Positions 14,485 through 22,751 of a stretch of 34,160 bases of DNA are shown one piece after another. The notes beneath the pieces are model-generated. The model was not told the origin of the DNA. It worked only from the letters and a program-made list of their open reading frames with translations, and made no database searches. The first letter of the stretch is position 1. The number at the start of each line of letters is the position of its first letter. The DNA comes from an uncultured Lachnospiraceae bacterium. Lineage in GTDB: Bacteria; Bacillota_A; Clostridia; Lachnospirales; Lachnospiraceae. The stretch covers positions 1-34,160 of the forward strand of contig CANOBT010000052.1 of assembly GCA_947564305.1 (NCBI GenBank), given 5' to 3'. A program made the translations under genes and the position numbers.

Positions 14485-15861
14485 ATGCCCCAAATCCTTG
14501 ATATGCTCCGTTCCATACAAGAATTCTTATGGGGGTTCCCAATGCTCATCCTATTAATGGGAACCCACATCTACTTTACAATCCGCACCCGCTTTATCCA
14601 GAAGAACATTCCACAGGGAATCCGGCTCAGCTTTTCAGGCGGCGGCCAGTCAGATACCGGACAGGGAAATGTTTCTCCCTTTTCTGCCCTTGCAACTGCC
14701 CTCGCGGCAACCATCGGGACAGGGAATATCATCGGCATTTCCACCGCCATTGCAATCGGAGGCCCTGGCGCTGTGTTTTGGTGCTGGCTCACCGGTGTTT
14801 TAGGAATTGCTACCTGTTATGCCGAGTGTTACCTGTCTGTGCGTTACCGCATCAGACAGAAAGACGGAACCTTTCAAGGTGGTCCTATGTATGTGATGGA
14901 GCATGTACTGCATCAAAAAAGTGCGGCTGTTTTATTTGCATTTTCTGTAATTTTAGTATCATTGGGAATGGGAAGCAGTGTTCAGTCTCATTCTATCGCG
15001 GCGGCAGTCCTGGAGCAGAAAGAAGTCCCTTCGCAGATTATCGGTATGGTCACGGCAACGCTTGCCGGAATCGTGATTCTGGGCGGGGCAAAGCAGATTG
15101 CGAAAGTATGTACGTGGCTGGTTCCTTTCATGAGCCTTTTTTATCTGGGGGGATGCTTTCTGCTTATTTGGATGAATCGAAGTCTTTTGCCCGAAACTCT
15201 GCGGGTCATTATCCAATCTGCATTCTCTTCCCGCTCTGTGATTGGCGGATTGGCGGGCACTGCGGTTATGGTAGGGATGCGTACCGGTATTTCTCGCGGG
15301 CTGTTTACCAATGAGGCCGGGTTGGGCTCCATTCCGCTTGCGGCTGCCGGTGCATGCACGGAATCTCCGAAGCAGCAGGCACTGGTTTCCATGACTGGCA
15401 CATTTTGGGATACGGTGGTCATGTGTGCGATTACAGGAATCGCCGTGGTCAGCAGTATGCTGAGACAGCCGGAGATTTTTCAGAAAGCGGAATCGGACCG
15501 TCTCTGTTTTCTTGCATTTTCTCAATTGGATAGTCTGTTTCAAAACAAAAATCCAGTGCAAATACAGATGCCGGGCGGGTTTGATTTGAGTGGAAGTTTT
15601 GTTTTGTCAGCAGCGTTGGTACTGTTTGCATTTGCCACGATTATTGGATGGAGTTTTTATGGAGAATGTGCAGTGCGCTATCTGTGGGGCAAAGACAGGC
15701 TGAAACAATATTACATATTCTATATTGCTGCGGTATATCTAGGGGCCGTCCTGTCTCTGGATATGGTGTGGACATTGTCGGATTTGTTCAATTCTCTCAT
15801 GGCGATTCCAAATCTTTTGTGTCTCTGGATGCTGCGTGAGGTCGTGGTTCGGGCAAAGTAA
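14485..15861 (+). CDS. Sodium:alanine/glycine symporter (AGCS family)
   Basis: 458 aa from ATG 14485. An AGGTG site lies 5 bases upstream, and the N-terminus MPQILDMLRSIQEFLWG matches the usual start of the family better than ATG 14461. It is an integral membrane protein of about 10-11 helices. Signatures are FSALATALAATIGTGNIIGI near residue 70, GGPMYVMEHVL, GMRTGISRGLFTNEAGLGSI and AGACTESPKQQALVSMTGTF. Members import alanine or glycine with Na+. A long alternative frame lies over it in the same strand but lacks family motifs. Confidence 0.92.
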   Translation: MPQILDMLRSIQEFLWGFPMLILLMGTHIYFTIRTRFIQKNIPQGIRLSFSGGGQSDTGQGNVSPFSALATALAATIGTGNIIGISTAIAIGGPGAVFWCWLTGVLGIATCYAECYLSVRYRIRQKDGTFQGGPMYVMEHVLHQKSAAVLFAFSVILVSLGMGSSVQSHSIAAAVLEQKEVPSQIIGMVTATLAGIVILGGAKQIAKVCTWLVPFMSLFYLGGCFLLIWMNRSLLPETLRVIIQSAFSSRSVIGGLAGTAVMVGMRTGISRGLFTNEAGLGSIPLAAAGACTESPKQQALVSMTGTFWDTVVMCAITGIAVVSSMLRQPEIFQKAESDRLCFLAFSQLDSLFQNKNPVQIQMPGGFDLSGSFVLSAALVLFAFATIIGWSFYGECAVRYLWGKDRLKQYYIFYIAAVYLGAVLSLDMVWTLSDLFNSLMAIPNLLCLWMLREVVVRAK

Positions 15862-15923
15862 AAGTTACTGCCTGCAGCCTGGATGCGAACCACAACAAAG
15901 CGAAATATACAAATAAAATCCAC

Positions 15924-15952
15924 TTGTACATTAGATAAAAATCAGTTATACT
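15924..15952 (+). promoter_or_regulatory. Sigma-A promoter of the MATE transporter gene
   Basis: TTGTAC (15924-15929) and TATACT (15947-15952) are 17 bases apart. The start codon lies 124 bases downstream of the -10, so the transcript would have a leader of about 115 bases in which no known riboswitch was recognised. Confidence 0.55.
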
Positions 15953-16075
15953 TAGGCGCGGTAACCCAATTCGGATATATTGGAAAATAATAGCAGGCAT
16001 TGTCTAAAACAAAATTTATCTTTATGCAGGCGGAGCGAATTATTTTCATATCATTCTATAAACAGGAGATAAATC

Positions 16076-17482
16076 ATGCTTCAGAATCACACACAGAAAA
16101 ATACATTTTACAGCAGAATTTTTAAATTAGTTCTGCCAATCATCATTCAGAATTTATTGAGTTCCGCCGTCAGTTCAGCGGATGTAGTCATGCTGAACTA
16201 TGTAGGCCAGTCTTCAATTTCCGCAGTATCACTGGCCTCTCAGTATGCGAATATTCTTTTTATGGTATTCTATGGCCTTGGCACCGGAGCAACTATTCTG
16301 TGTGCACAATATTATGGAAAGGGCGACATGCAGGCAATCCAGGTCGTAGAGGGGATTGCACTGCGGTTCTCCATGACGATATCAATTCTGTTTGCCGGAT
16401 TAGCGTTGACTATTCCGGACTGGATGATGCGGTTATTCACCAATGATGCAGAGCTGATTGCGGTAGGCACGTCCTATCTGCGCTGTATGAGCGTCAGCTA
16501 TCTTTGCTGCGGTATTGCGGAAGTATACCTTGCTATTCTGAGAAGCATCGAGCAGGTAGCCATCAGCACGGCTCTGAATGTGCTGGCATTTTCTTTAAAT
16601 ATAGTACTGAATGCAGTTTTTATCTTCGGACTGTTTGGCGCGCCCCGACTTGGGGCAGCCGGAGTAGGAATTGCCACATCCATATCCAGATTTGTGGAAC
16701 TTCTGGCATGTTTGCTGGTGTCCCATTTCCGGGACAGTATTAAATTGGACTTTCGATATGTATTTGTAAAAAATAAGCTGCTGTTTCAGGATTTTGTAAG
16801 GCTTTCCCTGCCCGCATTGGGCAATGATATCGTATGGAGTGTTGCATTTGCCATGTACTCTGTTATTATCGGGCATATGGGGACAGATGCGGTGGCGGCC
16901 AACTCTTTTGTCGTCGTGGTCCGCAATTTCGGTACAATTCTATGCTTCGGAATGGCTAGCGCAGGGGGAATCCTGCTGGGAAATATTATCGGGGAAAATA
17001 AACTGGAAGAGGCAAGAGATGCAGCGAAAAAGATTATGAAATTAACGGTGATCTCCGGTGCCATCGGCGGTTTGATTGTGGTCGCGGCAATGCCTGTTGT
17101 TTTAAATTATGCGTCCTCATCACTTAGCGGACAGGCTATGCATTATCTGAAATGTATGCTGTGGATCAATACATACTATATCATGGGGGCAGCAGTCAAT
17201 ACGACTTTGATTGCAGGAGCCTTCCGGGCAGGCGGAGACAGCAGGTTTGGCTTTATCTGTGATACGATTACGATGTGGTGCTATGGTGTGCCACTGGGAT
17301 TTTTATCTGCCTTTGTGTTCAAGCTCCCGGTGATGTGGGTATATTTTCTGCTCTGTACGGATGAATTTGTAAAATGGCCCTGGGTGCTCAGACATTATCG
17401 AAGCGGCAAATGGCTGAACAATATTACCAGAGACAATCTGTTTCAGAAAGACGAGGTCAAGAATTCCTCCGAGAATATATAA
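16076..17482 (+). CDS. MATE family multidrug/toxin extrusion transporter
   Basis: 468 aa, twelve predicted helices in two pseudo-symmetric halves. Blocks typical of the NorM/DinF branch are YSRIFKLVLPIIIQNLLSSA, VMLNYVGQSSISAVSLASQY and, in the second half, DFVRLSLPALGNDIVWSVAF and AFRAGGDSRFGFICDTITMW. It exchanges cationic drugs or metabolites for Na+ or H+. CAGGAG lies 8 bases upstream. Its last 26 bases overlap the end of the convergent YwaF-like gene, so no terminator lies between them. Confidence 0.93.
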   Translation: MLQNHTQKNTFYSRIFKLVLPIIIQNLLSSAVSSADVVMLNYVGQSSISAVSLASQYANILFMVFYGLGTGATILCAQYYGKGDMQAIQVVEGIALRFSMTISILFAGLALTIPDWMMRLFTNDAELIAVGTSYLRCMSVSYLCCGIAEVYLAILRSIEQVAISTALNVLAFSLNIVLNAVFIFGLFGAPRLGAAGVGIATSISRFVELLACLLVSHFRDSIKLDFRYVFVKNKLLFQDFVRLSLPALGNDIVWSVAFAMYSVIIGHMGTDAVAANSFVVVVRNFGTILCFGMASAGGILLGNIIGENKLEEARDAAKKIMKLTVISGAIGGLIVVAAMPVVLNYASSSLSGQAMHYLKCMLWINTYYIMGAAVNTTLIAGAFRAGGDSRFGFICDTITMWCYGVPLGFLSAFVFKLPVMWVYFLLCTDEFVKWPWVLRHYRSGKWLNNITRDNLFQKDEVKNSSENI

Positions 17483-18215
17483 GATTCCAGAGAAAGAACA
17501 AGATTCCCGCACCGAGGATTGTTGCTGCGATATAGAGAAAAATAACAGGGATATTTCCCAGATAAGGAACTAGCTCACAAAAAACAATTTGCTCCATAGG
17601 GTATTTCGAATTAATGTAAAACATGTTGATTGTCCCGAACCGGCTGCAAATATGATTGATGCAGGCGGCGGTGATACAGAAAAAAATATACAGCAGGGTA
17701 GCATCCTTAAAGCCGCGAAGCGTAGAAGAAACTGTATCTGCAAAACAGAGGGGGACGGAGGCGTTTGCATCTGCATCACTGTAAAGTGTGGATGTACCTT
17801 CGATAGTTTCATTTGAGGTCCTGGAAAACAGGGAAGCAGCGGCAAAACACCCAATTACAATGAGAAGGATATGCCACGTGTAGGAATGGATGGTCAATGC
17901 AGGCAAAGGATAATGAAGCCCGGTGGTATCGGCGAAGACGGCGATGCCTCCGAGCAGTCCAAATGACATGAGAAAGGTTAAGCATGCATTGCAAAGCCTT
18001 TCTTTTTTTATATGAGGAAGAAATAAAAGTATATACATAGGGGTGCTGCAAAGCTGAAACGGAAAATACCACCAGTTGTAAGTGCCATGATTTACAAGGA
18101 AAGTCAGGCAGTATTGTTTCCAGATTTCAGAGGCTGCCATCAAAAGCCCACAGTAGAAAAAGAACGGGCGGAAACGAATGGATGTATGGAAATATGTGTG
18201 GGATATCCTGCGCAT
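17457..18215 (-). CDS. YwaF/TMEM164-like integral membrane protein
   Basis: 252 aa with about seven hydrophobic segments. The order fits the YwaF family (TIGR02206-like): a short cytoplasmic start, KQYCLTFLVNHGTYNWWYFP, the conserved FQLCSTPMYILLFLPHIKK, then GLLGGIAVF and HSYTWHILLIVIGCF with its central His. Members are predicted membrane proteins with no established function in bacteria. It is convergent with, and overlaps, the MATE gene. Confidence 0.65.
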   Translation of the reverse strand: MRRISHTYFHTSIRFRPFFFYCGLLMAASEIWKQYCLTFLVNHGTYNWWYFPFQLCSTPMYILLFLPHIKKERLCNACLTFLMSFGLLGGIAVFADTTGLHYPLPALTIHSYTWHILLIVIGCFAAASLFSRTSNETIEGTSTLYSDADANASVPLCFADTVSSTLRGFKDATLLYIFFCITAACINHICSRFGTINMFYINSKYPMEQIVFCELVPYLGNIPVIFLYIAATILGAGILFFLWNLIYSRRNS

Positions 18216-18395
18216 AAAAATGACTCCTTGTATTGAGATAAATAGTACATTTCTGGATTATAGTATTTTACAGTTCTAAAGGAAAAATACATATAGAAAA
18301 TACGGCCTGTAAATAAGAATATCAGTGATTTTTTGTTCTGGCAAGAAATAGACTGATTTTTTTCTTGATTTTATAGGCTTTTTTATGTGAAATTG

Positions 18396-18424
18396 TGGAA
18401 AAAAGAGGCAAAAGATTGTATAAT
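18396..18424 (+). promoter_or_regulatory. Sigma-A promoter of glgC-glgD
   Basis: TATAAT (18419-18424) is preceded 17 bases upstream by TGGAAA (18396-18401), the same pair as at the toxin promoter. The glgC start is 31 bases beyond the -10. The rest of the AT-rich intergenic stretch 18216-18395 holds no gene or recognised element. Confidence 0.6.
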
Positions 18425-18455
18425 ATGAACATTAATATGAAAGAGAGGGTTCACT

Positions 18456-19595
18456 ATGATGCAAAATAATATGGTAGCAATGATCTTGGCTGGCGGCCGT
18501 GGATCTCGTCTTCATGACCTGACCAATAAAGTTGCAAAACCAGCCGTTTCATATGGGGGAAAATACCGCATCGTTGATTTTCCGCTCAGTAATTGTGCGA
18601 ACAGTGGAATTGATGTGGTTGGTGTTTTGACACAGTATGAGTCTGTACTGCTGAATAGTTATGTGGCTGCAGGACGTCGCTGGGGATTGGACGCAAAAGG
18701 GAGCGGCGTTTTCGTATTACCACCGCGGGAGAAAGCAGATGCGAATTTGGACGTATACCGCGGAACTGCTGACGCAATTTCTCAGAATATTGATTTTATA
18801 GATACATATAACCCGGAATATCTGTTGGTGCTTTCAGGAGACCATATTTACAAGATGAACTATTCCAAGATGTTGGATTTCCATAAGGAAAATAACGCGG
18901 ATGCGACGATTGCTGTTATCGGTGTTCCGATGCGGGAGGCCAGCCGTTTTGGCATTATGAATGCGAATGATGACGGTGTGATTTATGAATTTGAAGAGAA
19001 GCCGGAGAAGCCGAAGAGTAATCTGGCATCCATGGGAATTTATATTTTCGATTGGAAGCAGCTTCGCAAGCTTTTGGTTGCAGATATGAAGAATCCGGAT
19101 TCACATCATGATTTCGGTAAAGATATCATTCCGGCTCTGTTGAACGGTGGCAAGAGACTGATGGCTTACAAATTCAAGGGATATTGGAAGGATGTAGGAA
19201 CCATAGACTCTCTTTGGGAAGCGAATATGGACCTTCTGGACAAGAAGAATGAGTTGGATTTAAGTGATCCGACCTGGAAGATTTATACGGAAGATGTAAC
19301 AACACTTCCTCATTATGTTGGCGCGGAGGCTGATATTAAACGTGCATTTATCACCCAGGGCTGTGTCATTGAAGGCGAAGTAAAGAATTCAGTATTGTTT
19401 ACTGGCGCAAAGGTTGGACCGGGCGCAAAAATCATTGACAGCGTACTCATGCCAAACGTAGTAGTCGAGGAAGGCGCTACCGTTACCCGTGCCCTTGTTG
19501 CAGACGGGGTAAAGATTGGAAAAGAGGCTTCTGTAGGAAGTGCAGACAGTGAACATATCGAGCTGGTTGCAAAGCGTGTAAAGGGGGTAGAATAA
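18456..19595 (+). CDS. glgC: Glucose-1-phosphate adenylyltransferase, catalytic subunit
   Basis: 379 aa. It makes ADP-glucose from ATP and glucose-1-phosphate for glycogen synthesis. The nucleotide-binding start [40 protein letters not shown], the GTADAISQN motif, [34 protein letters not shown] and [18 protein letters not shown] are all intact. A left-handed beta-helix follows ([20 protein letters not shown]). GAGAGG lies upstream. The next gene begins one base after its stop. Confidence 0.97.
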   Translation: MMQNNMVAMILAGGRGSRLHDLTNKVAKPAVSYGGKYRIVDFPLSNCANSGIDVVGVLTQYESVLLNSYVAAGRRWGLDAKGSGVFVLPPREKADANLDVYRGTADAISQNIDFIDTYNPEYLLVLSGDHIYKMNYSKMLDFHKENNADATIAVIGVPMREASRFGIMNANDDGVIYEFEEKPEKPKSNLASMGIYIFDWKQLRKLLVADMKNPDSHHDFGKDIIPALLNGGKRLMAYKFKGYWKDVGTIDSLWEANMDLLDKKNELDLSDPTWKIYTEDVTTLPHYVGAEADIKRAFITQGCVIEGEVKNSVLFTGAKVGPGAKIIDSVLMPNVVVEEGATVTRALVADGVKIGKEASVGSADSEHIELVAKRVKGVE

Positions 19596-19596
19596 T

Positions 19597-20712
19597 ATGG
19601 CAAAAGCATTTGGCATTGTAAATACGGCCGGAAACCATATCTGGGTAGAGGGACTTGAGAACTATCGTACAATCGGGGCTTTTTCATTTCTGGGAAGATA
19701 CCGCGTGATTGATTTTCCGATTTCCAATTTCAGCAACAGTAATATTGAACAGATTAAAGTCTTTGTCAGAAGAAAACCACGTTCTCTGATTGACCACCTG
19801 GGAACCGGACGTCATTACAGTATTAATTCCAAGCGCGGTAAGCTGCAGGTTCTGTTTTCAGAGAACAGTGCGGACAATGATATTTATAATACAGACATTG
19901 CTGCATTTTATGAAAATCTGGATATACTTGAGAGGACCCATGAACAATATGTGATAATTACGCCGAATTATATGGTGTTTGTACAGAATTTTGATGCACT
20001 CCTTCAGACACATATTGAATCAGAAGCAGATATCACCATGTTGTATCATTCCGTAGACAATGCGAAAGATGCGTATTTGAACTGCGATATGCTGAATCTG
20101 AATAAGCAGAAAGGCGTGCTGTCTATTGAGAAGAACCGCGGAACGGCAAAGAACAGAAATATTTTCATGGGAACCTATGTTATGAAGAAAGATCTGTTTA
20201 TAGAGTTGGTGAAAAAGGCAAGGAAGATTTCTTCTATGTATACGCTGCCTCAGATTGTGAACAGGGAATGTGAAGAGCTGGACATCCGCGGGGTTGCTCA
20301 TCGTGGATACTTTGCGACAATCACGGATTTTAAGAGCTATTATGATGCGAACCTGAGTCTCATTGACAGCAAGACAGCAGCCAGCTTGTTTGATGAAAAT
20401 TGGCCGATTTACACTCGTACCAATGATTCCAGTCCTACGCAGTATTTTGAAGACTGTAACGTGAAGTATTCCGTTGTATCAAATGGATGTTTGATTGAAG
20501 GTTCTGTAGAGAATTCTGTAATTGGACGTGGATGTGTGATTAAGAAAGGGGCAGTGGTAAAGAACAGTATCCTGCTTCCGGGCGCTTTGATTGGAGAAGA
20601 TGCACATGTAGAGAATCAGGTTGTTGACAAACGGGCAAAGATTATTCATGCAAAAGAGGTGATTGCTGCTCCGGAGAAGCCAGGATATATTCGTAGAGAT
20701 GATACCTTATAA
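19597..20712 (+). CDS. glgD: GlgD, regulatory subunit of ADP-glucose pyrophosphorylase
   Basis: 371 aa. It is a paralogue of GlgC that forms heterotetramers in Firmicutes and raises activity. It keeps FSFLGRYRVIDFPISNFSNS and the beta-helix end (CLIEGSVENSVIGRGCVIKK) but lacks the GGRG nucleotide-binding loop and the GDH motif (it has ITPNYMVF instead), as expected for the non-catalytic subunit. AAGGGGG lies upstream inside the glgC end. A terminator follows at 20766. Confidence 0.95.
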   Translation: MAKAFGIVNTAGNHIWVEGLENYRTIGAFSFLGRYRVIDFPISNFSNSNIEQIKVFVRRKPRSLIDHLGTGRHYSINSKRGKLQVLFSENSADNDIYNTDIAAFYENLDILERTHEQYVIITPNYMVFVQNFDALLQTHIESEADITMLYHSVDNAKDAYLNCDMLNLNKQKGVLSIEKNRGTAKNRNIFMGTYVMKKDLFIELVKKARKISSMYTLPQIVNRECEELDIRGVAHRGYFATITDFKSYYDANLSLIDSKTAASLFDENWPIYTRTNDSSPTQYFEDCNVKYSVVSNGCLIEGSVENSVIGRGCVIKKGAVVKNSILLPGALIGEDAHVENQVVDKRAKIIHAKEVIAAPEKPGYIRRDDTL

Positions 20713-20765
20713 GATACAGTTGACAGCAGTCTGGCAGTAAGGGTATACTTTTATAAAGTAATCTA

Positions 20766-20800
20766 AGAAGCAGGAAGTCTTTCCAGATTCCTGCTTCTTT
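20766..20800 (+). terminator. Rho-independent terminator of the glgCD operon
   Basis: AGAAGCAGGAA (20766-20776) pairs perfectly with TTCCTGCTTCT (20788-20798), an 11-bp stem followed by T residues. It separates glgD from the repeat array upstream of trmB. Confidence 0.85.
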
Positions 20801-20805
20801 ATATG

Positions 20806-21090
20806 AGGAGGACGGCAAATGCGAAGAATTTCTATAAATGCCGTCCTCCGACTTGCCGCCGAACCAACGGTGAGGGGGCGTTACATTGTAAATAGGAGGA
20901 CGGCAAATGCGAAGAATTTCTATAAAATGCCGTCCTCCGACTTGCCGCCGAACCAACGGTGAGGGGGCGCTACATTGTGATGAGGAGGACGGCAAATGCG
21001 AAGAATTTCTATAAAATGCCGTCCTCCGACCTGCCGCCGAACCAACGGTGAGGGGGCGCTACATTGTGATTAGGAGGACGGCAAATGCGA
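20806..21090 (+). repeat. Tandem 88-89 bp repeat array ending in the trmB start region
   Basis: Three units (20806-20893, 20894-20982, 20983-21071) are over 95 percent identical, and a fourth partial copy (21072-21090) forms the trmB ribosome binding site and first codons. Each unit begins AGGAGGACGGCAAATGCGA, so each carries its own strong Shine-Dalgarno and ATG. Each also holds a perfect 11-bp inverted repeat (GGAGGACGGCA with TGCCGTCCTCC) that would hide that site in a hairpin. The units touch directly, so this is not a CRISPR array. Confidence 0.9.
20996..21073 (+). CDS. Possible leader peptide ORF in repeat unit 3, 25 aa
   Basis: The ATG of repeat unit 3 opens a 25-codon frame (MRRISIKCRPPTCRRTNGEG, then ALHCD). 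Its TAG stop overlaps the AGGAGG of trmB, which would couple its translation to trmB. The peptide is basic with four Cys. The copy in unit 2 (20907-21014) gives a 35-aa version ending inside unit 3. No homologue is recognised and translation is not proven. It may be a by-product of the repeat. Confidence 0.3.
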   Translation: MRRISIKCRPPTCRRTNGEGALHCD

Positions 21091-21738
21091 CTACGGAATA
21101 TTCCGCGTGCAAGGGGCGTAATAGAGGCGCATCAGGATGTGATCAAGGAAGCGGAAACTCAAAAAGGCTGTTGGCATAAAATATTTGGAAACACTTCCCC
21201 CATACATATAGAAATTGGGATGGGAAAGGGGCAGTTTCTGCTTCAGATGGCGGCAAGGAACCCAGATATCAACTATATAGGGATTGAGCGTTATTCCAGC
21301 GTGTTGCTGCGTGCCATAGAGAGATATGATACGCAGGAGTTTCAGGATTTGACGAATGTTCGTTTCCTTTGCATGGACGCACATGATTTGGAAAATATAT
21401 TTGCTTCGGGGGAAGTGGACAGAATATACCTAAATTTTTCTGACCCATGGCCGAAAGCACGCCATGCACAGCGGAGACTGACTTCTGTATCATTTTTTGA
21501 AAGATATGCTCATATCATCAAGTCAGGGGGCAGGGTAGAGTTTAAGACGGACAATCAACAGCTTTTTCAGTTCTCGCTTGAGCAGGTAGATGAGGCGGCG
21601 GGATGGATGTTGGAAGGCTATACCCGGGATTTGCATCATGATGGTACAATGAATCAGGGAAATATCATGACAGAATATGAAGAAAAATTTTCCGCAAAAG
21701 GAAATCCGATTTATAAATTGATCGCTGTCAGAGATTGA
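21085..21738 (+). CDS. trmB: tRNA (guanine-N7-)-methyltransferase
   Basis: 217 aa. It methylates G46 of tRNA using S-adenosylmethionine. The SAM-binding motif IEIGMGKGQFLLQMA is at about residues 42-56, IGIERYSSVLLRAI follows, and the TrmB hallmark YLNFSDPWPKARHAQRRLT lies near residues 115-133. The C-terminus (TEYEEKFSAKGNPIYKL) is typical and complete. The start lies in the truncated fourth repeat unit, which gives an ideal AGGAGG 7 bases upstream. No clear promoter is seen between the glgCD terminator and the array. Confidence 0.97.
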   Translation: MRLRNIPRARGVIEAHQDVIKEAETQKGCWHKIFGNTSPIHIEIGMGKGQFLLQMAARNPDINYIGIERYSSVLLRAIERYDTQEFQDLTNVRFLCMDAHDLENIFASGEVDRIYLNFSDPWPKARHAQRRLTSVSFFERYAHIIKSGGRVEFKTDNQQLFQFSLEQVDEAAGWMLEGYTRDLHHDGTMNQGNIMTEYEEKFSAKGNPIYKLIAVRD

Positions 21739-22043
21739 CGCAAAAGGACCATTGCATAAAATGGCAGATTTGGGATTCAATCTATTTTAAAGATAGAAAT
21801 CATTTTTCATCATCAGAAGTATTAGGTACATTTTAGGAGCTCTCTGCATATTATAAAAAGAATCCATGGTTCAGGACGACAGACTTTAAGATATGATTAG
21901 AACAGGTAATATCATTCGTTATATCAAAAAAATGCAGGGAAGCAGCCAATCTGCAAAGGAGATTGGTTACGAGATACAGATGGCGTGCAAGCAGACAGTC
22001 ATTTGCGTTGCAAGTGGATACAAAAATAAGGGAAGTGATATGG

Positions 22044-22187
22044 ATGAAGAGAAGAAAAGGATGGAAGGATTTCATCTGCGAAAAGCTGTATTGCAAACCG
22101 GAATGGAATCGGAAACTGATGTGTCTGAAACGTTCGCTTGACGAAGTGTACCGAATTTTGAATATGGACAACTGCCATGGATGTTGA
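22044..22187 (+). CDS. Possible small Cys-containing protein, 47 aa
   Basis: The frame starts MKRRKGWKDFICEKLYCKPE and ends in an apparent amphipathic helix plus NMDNCHGC. GGAAGTG lies 6-7 bases upstream and the thioredoxin-like gene starts 21 bases after it, suggesting an operon. The C-terminal CHGC pair next to a thioredoxin is suggestive but not proof. A competing frame (MDEEKKRMEGFHLRK, ATG 22040) overlaps it. No family is recognised. The rest of 21739-22043 holds nothing that can be supported. Confidence 0.35.
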   Translation: MKRRKGWKDFICEKLYCKPEWNRKLMCLKRSLDEVYRILNMDNCHGC

Positions 22188-22208
22188 TAGGAAAAGCAGG
22201 TGTTGATT

Positions 22209-22538
22209 ATGAAAATAAGAGTGACTGCAAAGAATTACCGTAGGGAAGTGTTAAGTGAGAAGGGACCGGTTCTTGTGGAATTTTTTGCTGACTGGTGTTC
22301 AAAATGTGCGATGATGGAAGACGTAGTAGAAACCATTTCCGAAAAATGTGGCAGGAATTTAAAGGTCTGCCAGATAGAGATTGACGAATCCACGGAGCTT
22401 GCAGAAGAGTTCCAGGTGGAAATTGTTCCCACATTTGTCATATTTAAACGGGGAGAAGCCGTGTCTGTGGCAAGCGGCGTATCGGATAAAGACGTGCTTC
22501 TGGATATGATTTGGCAGGAAATCGGACTGCATATTTAA
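22209..22538 (+). CDS. Thioredoxin-like protein with a CSKC active site
   Basis: 109 aa from ATG 22209, CAGGTG upstream. It has a thioredoxin fold: VLVEFFADWCSKCAMM with the redox pair Cys30-Cys33, then KVCQIEIDESTELAEEFQVE and the cis-proline motif IVPTFVIFKRGEAV (Pro74). The active site is WCSKC instead of the classical WCGPC, which would change its redox potential, so it may be a disulfide reductase for a special partner and not the general thioredoxin. It is short and complete and has no signal peptide. Confidence 0.85.
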   Translation: MKIRVTAKNYRREVLSEKGPVLVEFFADWCSKCAMMEDVVETISEKCGRNLKVCQIEIDESTELAEEFQVEIVPTFVIFKRGEAVSVASGVSDKDVLLDMIWQEIGLHI

Positions 22539-22572
22539 GATGTGTTTTTTGTGTGTACGGTGTGAAATGAGG

Positions 22573-22600
22573 TTGACAAATTTTTTCAAAATGCTAAGAT
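22573..22600 (+). promoter_or_regulatory. Promoter of the surface transglutaminase-like gene
   Basis: A consensus -35 TTGACA (22573-22578) is followed after 16 bases by TAAGAT (22595-22600). The leader then holds two hairpins: GTCTGCCCG/CGGGCAGAC (22632-22654) and CTATGC/GCATAG (22654-22678). These do not match a riboswitch class that I know. Confidence 0.6.
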
Positions 22601-22751
22601 GTTTATATCAGGAATCTGGCTATTCGGATAGGTCTGCCCGTTTGACGGGCAGACTATGCCATGGGGAGCACAGCATAGATGAATTTTAGAAGACTGCTGA
22701 TTTTATCTGACGGCACGAAATAATGCTCAGCAGAAAAGAAGGGGTGGACGA

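Noticed and set aside
14529..15314. 261-codon ORF in another frame of the symporter gene
   Set aside because: Its translation is rich in Arg, Cys and His and has no family motif, while the overlapping symporter frame is complete and typical.
14959..15561. 200-codon minus-strand ORF antisense to the symporter
   Set aside because: No ribosome binding site and no recognisable domain; composition is typical of an antisense shadow.
20806..21071. CRISPR-like array of regular repeats
   Set aside because: The units touch directly with no unique spacers, are 88-89 bases long, and carry start codons; no cas gene is present.
21893..22141. 82-codon ORF between trmB and the thioredoxin-like gene
   Set aside because: It has no ribosome binding site at its start and competes with the 47-codon frame at 22044, which has a better site and spacing.
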